Notes under the pieces: model-generated
Database searches by the model: none
Told to the model about the DNA's origin: nothing
The model's input: the letters and a program-made list of their open reading frames with translations, nothing else
Assembly: GCA_030149025.1 (NCBI GenBank)
Contig: JASBSH010000114.1
Coordinates: forward strand, 1-11,335
Length of the DNA: 11,335 nt
Reading direction: 5' to 3'
Origin: Actinomycetales bacterium
GTDB lineage: Bacteria; Actinomycetota; Actinomycetes; Actinomycetales; BWSM-131
Position numbers and translations under genes: made by a program
In this document: in pieces, positions 6,257 through 11,335 of the stretch
Position numbering within the stretch: position 1 is the first letter of the stretch
Layout: each line of letters begins with the position of its first letter

Positions 6257-6291
6257 GCCGCGCGAGAGGACTTCCGGTTCTCGCGCGCGGC
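6257..6291. repeat. Long GC-rich imperfect hairpin immediately 5' of the tRNA
   Basis: GCCGCGCGAGA at 6257-6267 faces TCTCGCGCGCGGC at 6279-6291, complementary except for a two-base bulge, around an 11-nt loop. It begins at the base next to the mature tRNA 5' end. In the tRNA transcript it would sit in the 5' leader, where it might affect RNase P processing. It could also mark the end of an upstream transcript. Confidence 0.45.
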
Positions 6292-6443
6292 GTACATCTT
6301 CGCACGTCGTCATCCCGTGGGGACGACACCACCTGACGACATCGTGTCTCTGCCGATCATGCGCCTCGCGGCTCTACTGTCTTCACCGGCTCTCGGGACC
6401 GACGTTCTCCCACCCTCCAAAGTCCATGTCCCAAGGAGGAGTC
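6292..6443. promoter_or_regulatory. Intergenic region with upstream signals for tRNA (minus) and the NTF2-like gene (plus)
   Basis: No gene is visible here. For the plus strand, TACTGT at 6375-6380 fits the TAnnnT actinobacterial -10 pattern, with a poor -35 (CTGCCG, 6350-6355) 19 nt upstream. The clear element is the Shine-Dalgarno AAGGAGGA at 6433-6440. Confidence 0.25.
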
Positions 6444-6839
6444 ATGGCCCAGTCTTACGCCGACATCTACCGGCGCTCCCTGGAGGAGATGATGCAGGGC
6501 CGCTCGGACACGTTGAGTTCGGCGCTCGCCGACGACGTCGTATGGCACGAGGCCGGCAACCCGCAGCCCCTGCGGGGCAAGCAGGCCGTGCTCGACCGCT
6601 TCTCCGCCATGCAGGGCGCCGCCCCTGACGTCCAGATCAAGAGCTCACTGGCCGACAACGACTACCTGTCGATCTTCGGCCACGCGAAGTTCCAGCAGGG
6701 TGGGCAGACCTGCGAGTACGACTACGTCGAGGAGCTGCAGTTCCGCGGCGACAAGATCGTCGAGCGGTGGTCGTTCATGGACGCCGTCCCCGACGACGTG
6801 GACCAGTTCTTCCGCAGCATGCAGTCGACGCAGTCGTAG
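6444..6839 (+). CDS. NTF2-like / SnoaL-like superfamily protein
   Basis: A 131-residue small alpha+beta cone protein. The N-terminal helix (SYADIYRRSLEEMMQGRSDTL, about 4-24) leads into LADDVVWHEAGNPQPLRGKQAVLDRFSAM (29-57), the signature of SnoaL-like proteins, in which an acidic/aromatic segment lines the pocket and 'lrGkqav' follows. Strands at 74-83, 87-100 and 104-113 (KIVERWSFMDA) complete the sheet. The superfamily includes polyketide cyclases, ketosteroid isomerases and many non-enzymatic binding proteins, so the function is unknown. ATG at 6444 is decided by the near-perfect Shine-Dalgarno AAGGAGGA at 6433-6440; an in-frame ATG at 6426 lies upstream of that site and is rejected. It converges on the thioredoxin gene and is probably monocistronic and well translated. 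Confidence 0.88.
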   Translation: MAQSYADIYRRSLEEMMQGRSDTLSSALADDVVWHEAGNPQPLRGKQAVLDRFSAMQGAAPDVQIKSSLADNDYLSIFGHAKFQQGGQTCEYDYVEELQFRGDKIVERWSFMDAVPDDVDQFFRSMQSTQS

Positions 6840-6854
6840 GAGAACCTCGGCGAG

Positions 6855-6884
6855 GCCGGCGAGTCGATCTGACGACACGCCGGC
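6855..6884. terminator. Hairpin between convergent NTF2-like and thioredoxin genes
   Basis: GCCGGCG at 6855-6861 pairs perfectly with CGCCGGC at 6878-6884. The 16-nt loop can itself form a 3-bp GTC/GAC helix. It sits in the 49-bp gap between two convergent stop codons and has no T-tract. It is a plausible bidirectional terminator, though shorter and less certain than the 40-bp palindrome further left. Confidence 0.45.
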
Positions 6885-6888
6885 AACC

Positions 6889-7257
6889 TCACTCCGCCTG
6901 GCGGTGCTTCTCGATGTCCTTGCGCACCTCGTCCATGTCGAGGTCGCGCACCGCCTTGATCACCTGCTCCAGGGCCTGAGCGGGCAGCGCGCCGGGCTGG
7001 GCGAACACGCCGACCCCGTCCCGGAACGCCATCAAGGTCGGGATCGAGGTGATGTTGGCAGCCGCAGCCAGCTCCTCCTCGGCCTCCGTGTCGACCTTCG
7101 CGAACACGATGTCCTCGTGCTTCTTCGATGCCTCCTCGAAGACCGGCGCGAACATGCGGCACGGGCCGCACCACGCCGCCCAGAAGTCCACGAGCACGAT
7201 GTCGTTCTCCTTGATCACCTGCTCGAAGTTGTCGACCGTCATCGTGGTCGTTGCCAT
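6889..7257 (-). CDS. Thioredoxin
   Basis: A 122-residue cytosolic dithiol-disulfide oxidoreductase. The active site WCGPCR is at 29-34 (Cys30, Cys33), preceded by VLVDFWAAW (21-29), with the buried acid at Asp24. The cis-proline loop is SIPT (Pro73), followed by LMAFRDGVGVFAQPGALP (75-92). The C-terminal helix is extended by an acidic/basic tail (DMDEVRKDIEKHRQAE), making it about 14 residues longer than the usual 105-110. Its FAQPGALP segment replaces the more common 'fvGa.p' loop. ATG at 7257 has GAGGAG seven bases upstream. It diverges from the NUDIX gene. Which thioredoxin of the organism this is cannot be told, so no symbol is given. Confidence 0.95.
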   Translation of the reverse strand: MATTTMTVDNFEQVIKENDIVLVDFWAAWCGPCRMFAPVFEEASKKHEDIVFAKVDTEAEEELAAAANITSIPTLMAFRDGVGVFAQPGALPAQALEQVIKAVRDLDMDEVRKDIEKHRQAE

Positions 7258-7359
7258 GGGAAGTCTCCTCACTTGCTGACGCGTATACCCCTCCGGGCAT
7301 CTACTAGGGTTTTGCAACGGAGTCCGCGCGCTGGCCATTCCCCACGGCAGGATGTGCAT
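7258..7359. promoter_or_regulatory. Divergent region between thioredoxin and the NUDIX operon
   Basis: The 102 bp between two divergent starts must contain the thioredoxin promoter and probably that of the NUDIX-methyltransferase-helicase run. Visible elements are GAGGAG for thioredoxin (7265-7270, minus strand), a -10-like TATACG on the minus strand (about 7283-7288) and TAGGGT on the plus strand (7305-7310). Neither has a good -35 partner. AGGA at 7349-7352 serves the NUDIX gene. Confidence 0.3.
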
Positions 7360-7872
7360 GTGTCCGCACGACTCACGAACAGCGCCGGACTCCTCGTGTA
7401 CCGCCGCGCGCACCGCGGAGTAGAGGTGCTCCTCGGGCACATGGGCGGCCCGTTCTGGGCGCGCAAGGACGCCGGCGCCTGGTCGATACCCAAGGGCGAG
7501 TACACCCCGGACGAGGACCCCTTCCACGCCGCGTGCCGCGAGTTCACCGAGGAGCTGGGCCTCCCCGCACCGACCGACAGGCCGATCGACCTCCGCGAGG
7601 TGGGCCAGTCCGGCGGGAAGACCGTCCGTGCGTGGGCGGTGGAGGGCCAGGTGGACCCAGCGGCCGTGAAGCCAGGCACGTTCACCCTCGAGTGGCCGCC
7701 CCGTTCCGGACGGAAGCAGGAGTTCCCCGAGGTCGACCGGGTTGCGTGGTTCACTCCGGACGAAGCCCGCGCCAAGCTCGTCCGGGCGCAGACCGCCTTC
7801 CTGGACCGCCTCGTCGCCGCCCTGGAACGCGGTGGTTCCGCAGATGCATCTCATTCGGCCGTGCCACCCTGA
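7360..7872 (+). CDS. NUDIX hydrolase (predicted NTP pyrophosphohydrolase, COG4119-like)
   Basis: A 170-residue cytosolic hydrolase of nucleoside-diphosphate-linked compounds. The NUDIX box GX5EX7REUXEEXGU is perfect at 46-68 (G46, E52, REFTEELGL 60-68), so Mg2+-dependent hydrolysis should be intact. The flanks match the COG4119-type group: SAGLLVYRR at 9-17, VEVLLGHMGGPFWARKDAGAWSIPKG at 21-46, and an acidic/aromatic C-terminal part with FPEVDRVAWFTPDEARAKL (122-140). The substrate is unknown. GTG at 7360 is chosen because AGGA at 7349-7352 is correctly spaced and the protein then starts just before the first strand; GTG at 7354 would add two residues. It is first in a tight three-gene run, with its stop 4 nt before the methyltransferase start. 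Confidence 0.92.
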   Translation: MSARLTNSAGLLVYRRAHRGVEVLLGHMGGPFWARKDAGAWSIPKGEYTPDEDPFHAACREFTEELGLPAPTDRPIDLREVGQSGGKTVRAWAVEGQVDPAAVKPGTFTLEWPPRSGRKQEFPEVDRVAWFTPDEARAKLVRAQTAFLDRLVAALERGGSADASHSAVPP

Positions 7873-7876
7873 CCCG

Positions 7877-8728
7877 GTGCTCGACGACGTCCTGCCGTAC
7901 CTGCGCTGCCCGGTCTGCGCGCGCTCGCTCGAGCGCCCCGCGGACACGGACGCCGGCAGCCTGGTCTGCGCGGCCGGCCACCGGTTCGACGTCGCTCGCC
8001 AGGGGTACGTGAACCTGCTGCCAGGCGGGGCCAAAACGGGCACCGCGGACACGCCGGAGATGCTGGCCAACCGCGCAGCCGTCCAGTCCGCCGGGCACTT
8101 CGGGCCGGTCGCCGACGCGCTCGCCGCGCAGGTCGCCGTCCACCTGCCCGCCGAACCGGCGCTCGTCCTCGACGTCGGCGCCGGTACCGGCTACTACCTG
8201 GCGAACGTCCTCGACAAGGCGCCGCAGGCCGTCGGCCTGGCGCTCGACATCTCCAAGCACGCGGCCCGCCGCGCAGCACGGTCCCATCCCCGAGCGGGAG
8301 CGGTCGTCGCGGACGCGTGGCAGCCGCTGCCTGTGCACGACAAGTGCGCCCGCGCCGTCCTCAACGTCTTCGCTCCCCGAACGGCGCCGGAGCTGGCGCG
8401 CGTGCTGCACGAGGACGGCGTCCTCGCCGTGGTCGTCCCGGCACCCGACCACCTGACCGAGCTCGCCCGGCCCCTCGGTCTCCTGCGCGTGGACGACGAC
8501 AAGGCGGCCGACCTGCGACAGGGCCTCGCGCCGTCCCTGGTCCCCGCCGCCGAGCAGCACGTGCAGTACGTGACCCGCATGACGCGCGAGGACGTCGTCG
8601 CCGTCGCCGGCATGGGGCCGAGCGCCTGGCACACGGACGCCGCGTCACTGGCGGCGAGGGCCGCATCCTTGCCCGATCCCACGCCCGTCACAGTGTCGGT
8701 GCACCTGATGATCTTCCGGCCCGGTTAA
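7877..8728 (+). CDS. 23S rRNA (guanine-N1)-methyltransferase, RlmA family
   Basis: A 283-residue SAM-dependent methyltransferase. An N-terminal zinc finger is formed by Cys11, Cys14, Cys31 and His35 (CPVC ... CAAGHRF), followed by the RlmA segment DVARQGYVNLLPG (38-50). The SAM-binding loop is VLDVGAGTGYY (97-107), LALDISKHA (121-129) is the acidic strand 2, and NVFAPR (163-168) is the family's catalytic-loop signature. RlmA enzymes methylate N1 of a guanine in hairpin 35 of 23S rRNA: G745 in E. coli (RlmAI), G748 in Gram-positives (RlmAII/TlrB, linked to tylosin resistance). The Gram-positive context favours G748. I prefer GTG 7877, a few residues before the finger as in relatives. ATG 7844 would add 11 residues and overlap the NUDIX gene; neither has a clear ribosome binding site, so coupled translation is likely. 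Confidence 0.92.
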   Translation: MLDDVLPYLRCPVCARSLERPADTDAGSLVCAAGHRFDVARQGYVNLLPGGAKTGTADTPEMLANRAAVQSAGHFGPVADALAAQVAVHLPAEPALVLDVGAGTGYYLANVLDKAPQAVGLALDISKHAARRAARSHPRAGAVVADAWQPLPVHDKCARAVLNVFAPRTAPELARVLHEDGVLAVVVPAPDHLTELARPLGLLRVDDDKAADLRQGLAPSLVPAAEQHVQYVTRMTREDVVAVAGMGPSAWHTDAASLAARAASLPDPTPVTVSVHLMIFRPG

Positions 8729-8737
8729 CGTGGCGGG

Positions 8738-11335
8738 GTGTCCGAGACGTCGACCGCGAATCCCGCCGTGCGCGCCGACGAGGCCGCCGTGCCTGTCGAT
8801 CGGGTTGCCGGCCCGACCGGCGACCAGATGGCTGTCGCGGTTGCCCGCTGGCGCGAGGACCTGACCGCCGCCGCAGGTCGCGACGCCCTCGTGGACTACC
8901 GCGACCTCGCCACCGCGACCCTCGACCTCGCGACCGCGCACCCCTCCGGGCTCGCGCAGTTCCTCGCCGGGCGGCCGACCCGGCTGTCCAACCTGTTCCG
9001 CGAGCCGGGTGCCCTCACCGCCGCCCGCAAACGCGCCCGCGACATCCGCCTGACCGCCGCCCGGCTCGTCGACCAGCACGGCGTCGGCGGCAGCTACCTG
9101 GCCAGCGGGATGGTCCGCTGGCGGCCGGACCCGTTGGGCGACGCCGTCGTCGCCCCCGTTCTGCTGCGGCCCCTGAGCATCCGGTCCCGTGGCGTGGGGC
9201 AGGTCGACGACGACCTCGACCTGGAGCCGGAGGTGCGCGTCAACCCCGCCCTGGTGCGGCTGCTGTCCGAGCACGGCGTGCGCGTCGACGTCGGGCACAT
9301 CGAGTCGCTGGCGGCCGGCGAGCACGGCTTCAACCCACGACCGGCCCTCACCGCACTGCGCGAGGCGGCGGCGCACCTGCCCGGGTTCGCCCTCACCGAC
9401 CGGACGGTGATCGGGATCTTCGTGGACGTCGTCCCCGCCCTTCTCGCCGACCTCGACGGCGCCGGTCCCGCTCTCGGCGACCACCCGGTCGTGCGCGCGC
9501 TCGCCACCGGCGTGCCGCTCACCGACGCGAAGAACGAGCCGGACGGCGACACGCACGCGGGCGGGCACGTCCCGTTCGAGGTGCCCTTCCAGGTGGTCGA
9601 CCTGGACCGCGACCAGCGGGCAGTGATCGACGCGGTGTCGAAGGGAGGGTCGGTCCACGTCGCCGCGCCGCCCGGTTCGGGCGCGACCCGCATGCTGACC
9701 CAGCTCGTCGTCACCGAGGCGGGGCGGGGGCGGCGGGTCCTGTTCGTCACCAGCCAGCGGGCCGAGGCGGCCGGTGTCGTGGAGAACCTCGAGGCGCTCG
9801 GCCTGGCCGGCCTCGTCTCGGACCCCGGAGACCTGCTCACCGGGTACCGGCGTCGCCGTGGTCTAGGGGCGGAGCAGGTCGAGGCTTTCGGCGATCTCGC
9901 CGGCCCCCGGCCGAGCCGGACGTCGGCGACGGACCAGCTGAGGACGCTCGCCGAGCAGCGGCTCGCGTTGCACCGCGTGGTGGAGCGCTGGGGGGTCTCG
10001 CTCTCGGAGGCGCTGCACGCGCTGGCGCGGCTCTCCTCCGGGCCGCGCGCACCGCGGACCACCGTCCGGCTCGGCCCAGACGAGACCGCCTGGCTGCGCT
10101 GTGAGGAACGCACCGCGGCGGCGGTCACCCTGCGGGAGCTCGCCGACCTCGGTGCCTTTGAACGCGGCGCCGGGGACAGCCCCTGGGAGGGCGCCTCACT
10201 GTCCACCGAGCAGGAGGCGGTCGCTGCGCTCGTGGCCGCGGAACGCCTGGACGCAGAAGGGATCCCGCGCCTTCGGGAGGAGGCCGTTCGGGCCGCCAGT
10301 GCCGCGGGGCTCGCCAGCCCGGCGACCTTGGCGGAGTGCGGTCGACAGCTGAAGCTGCTCCTCGCCGTCCGGGCCACGCTGGACGTTTTCACGCCGGCCG
10401 TCTACGAGCGGTCCGTCGCCGACCTGATCGCCGCGACCGCGACCGCCGAGTGGCGGGAGCGCCACGACGTCAAGATGTCCGCGCTCGAGCGGCGCCGCTG
10501 GAAGAAGCAGGCCCGCGACCTGCTGCGCCCCGGCTCCCACCCCGCGGACCTACACCAGGCGCTCATCCGCGTCCAGGACGAGCGCGCCCAGTGGCAGCAG
10601 CACGCCAGCGTGGGTGGCTGGCCCCGGGTGCCCACCGGTCTCGCTGAGATGGAGAGCGCCTACGAGGCGGTGCGGGCCGACTGCGCTCGGCTGGAGGCCG
10701 CCCTGGCGGGTGCGGGCCTGCAGAACTTGCCGCTCGACGAGCTCGCGGCCACCGTGGAGCGACTGGCCCGCCGGGATGACCTCACCACGACGCTGCCGGC
10801 GCGGGTCGCCGCGACCGCCAAGCTGGAGCGGCTCGGCCTGAAGACGCTGCTGGCCGACCTGCGGGAGCGTCAGGTGCCGGCGGTCCGCGTGGTCGACGAG
10901 CTGGAGCTGTGCTGGTGGGCCTCGGTGCTGGAGCACCTGCTCAGCAGCCCGCTCGGCCACCAGCAGCTCACGACCCCCGCCGACGTCGTGCGCGCCCGCC
11001 ACGCCCTCTACGCCGCGACAGCCGACGCCGTCCGGGACGCCGACCGGGCGCGTGCGGCCAGCGCCTGCACGGTCGTCAGCCCGCTGGCTCTACCCGAGAT
11101 GGCGCCTATGGGCCGGCGCTTTGACCTGGTGGTGCTGGCCGCGGCCCACCTCTGCGCCGTCCCCGAGGGTGTCCTGGCGATGGTGCGGGGCGCGCAGGTG
11201 GTCGTGGTGGGCGACCCGAACGGCCTGCCGCCCGCCCACCTGGACCTCAACACCGAGGAGGTGCACGCCGGATCCCTTGAGCCGGGCGAGGGCGACAGGC
11301 TTCGTACCTCGGTGCTCGAGGCGACGGCCGCCGTC
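8738..11335 (+). CDS. Large SF1 helicase-like protein (DUF4011-type architecture) with degenerate ATPase motifs, truncated by window end
   Basis: An open frame of 866 codons runs to the window edge without a stop. Residues about 34-240 resemble the N-terminal domain of large DUF4011-type SF1 helicases (VARWREDL, LVDYRDL, RPTRLSNLFREP, APVLLRPL). The RecA-like core then begins: a Q-motif-like RDQRAVIDAV (Gln293), motif I APPGSGAT (310-317), motif Ia RRVLFVTSQRAEA (332-344), a long helical insertion of about 420 residues, then FDLVVLAAAH (795-804) at motif II and VVVVGDPNGLPP (821-832) at motif III. Compared with the usual GPPGTGKT, DEA[SH] and GDPxQLPP, the Walker A lysine is Ala316, the motif II acids are Ala801 and Ala802, and the motif III glutamine is Gly829. 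ATP hydrolysis is therefore unlikely, yet frame and codon use are intact, which suggests a pseudo-helicase under selection. It starts at GTG 8738, 9 nt after the methyltransferase stop. Motifs IV-VI and any C-terminal nuclease domain lie outside the window. Confidence 0.8.
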   Translation, partial: MSETSTANPAVRADEAAVPVDRVAGPTGDQMAVAVARWREDLTAAAGRDALVDYRDLATATLDLATAHPSGLAQFLAGRPTRLSNLFREPGALTAARKRARDIRLTAARLVDQHGVGGSYLASGMVRWRPDPLGDAVVAPVLLRPLSIRSRGVGQVDDDLDLEPEVRVNPALVRLLSEHGVRVDVGHIESLAAGEHGFNPRPALTALREAAAHLPGFALTDRTVIGIFVDVVPALLADLDGAGPALGDHPVVRALATGVPLTDAKNEPDGDTHAGGHVPFEVPFQVVDLDRDQRAVIDAVSKGGSVHVAAPPGSGATRMLTQLVVTEAGRGRRVLFVTSQRAEAAGVVENLEALGLAGLVSDPGDLLTGYRRRRGLGAEQVEAFGDLAGPRPSRTSATDQLRTLAEQRLALHRVVERWGVSLSEALHALARLSSGPRAPRTTVRLGPDETAWLRCEERTAAAVTLRELADLGAFERGAGDSPWEGASLSTEQEAVAALVAAERLDAEGIPRLREEAVRAASAAGLASPATLAECGRQLKLLLAVRATLDVFTPAVYERSVADLIAATATAEWRERHDVKMSALERRRWKKQARDLLRPGSHPADLHQALIRVQDERAQWQQHASVGGWPRVPTGLAEMESAYEAVRADCARLEAALAGAGLQNLPLDELAATVERLARRDDLTTTLPARVAATAKLERLGLKTLLADLRERQVPAVRVVDELELCWWASVLEHLLSSPLGHQQLTTPADVVRARHALYAATADAVRDADRARAASACTVVSPLALPEMAPMGRRFDLVVLAAAHLCAVPEGVLAMVRGAQVVVVGDPNGLPPAHLDLNTEEVHAGSLEPGEGDRLRTSVLEATAAV

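Noticed and set aside
8317..10104. A 595-codon plus-strand open frame, one of the longest in the window
   Set aside because: Its product is low-complexity, Arg/Ala/Pro-rich, and it overlaps the methyltransferase and helicase-like genes in another frame, both of which have clear family motifs. It is a GC-bias shadow.
1..11335. CRISPR array, toxin-antitoxin pair or phage-defence cassette
   Set aside because: No regularly spaced repeats and no toxin or nuclease motifs were seen. The helicase-like gene is truncated here, and its sequence does not by itself indicate a defence role.

Overview
The base composition is high-GC (around 70% by eye, with strong G/C at third codon positions) and start codons are ATG or GTG. 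Together with a probable F420-dependent PPOX-class protein, a membrane-anchored DUF2156 protein and an RlmA-type 23S rRNA methyltransferase, this points to a chromosomal segment of an actinobacterium (Actinomycetota). I cannot name the genus. No transposase, integrase, phage gene, CRISPR array or rRNA is visible.

Left part (1-3427): a small PPOX-class flavin/F420 enzyme (minus) diverges from a complete E. coli-type D-3-phosphoglycerate dehydrogenase, serA (plus). serA converges on a large minus-strand membrane protein with about six transmembrane helices and an MprF/DUF2156-type aminoacyltransferase domain. The 3' ends of both minus-strand genes carry short tandem duplications over or beside the stop codon.

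Middle part (3428-6256): an M20-family amidohydrolase and a fold-type-I PLP enzyme of the cysteine-desulfurase-like (VC1184-type) subfamily overlap by ATGA and look translationally coupled. A perfect 40-bp palindrome follows, probably a bidirectional terminator. Facing it on the minus strand are tRNA-Arg(CCT) and, at the tRNA 3' end, a coding-like stretch with no start codon that ends inside the palindrome.

Right part (6257-11335): an NTF2/SnoaL-like protein (plus) converges on a thioredoxin (minus). Divergent from the thioredoxin is a tight plus-strand run: a NUDIX hydrolase, an RlmA-type 23S rRNA guanine-N1 methyltransferase 4 nt later, and 9 nt further on a large superfamily 1 helicase-like gene that runs off the window. 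The helicase-like protein keeps its family architecture but has alanine in place of the Walker A lysine and of both acidic residues of motif II, and glycine in place of the motif III glutamine. It is probably a pseudo-helicase without ATPase activity. This gene and its operon are the most unusual content of the window.
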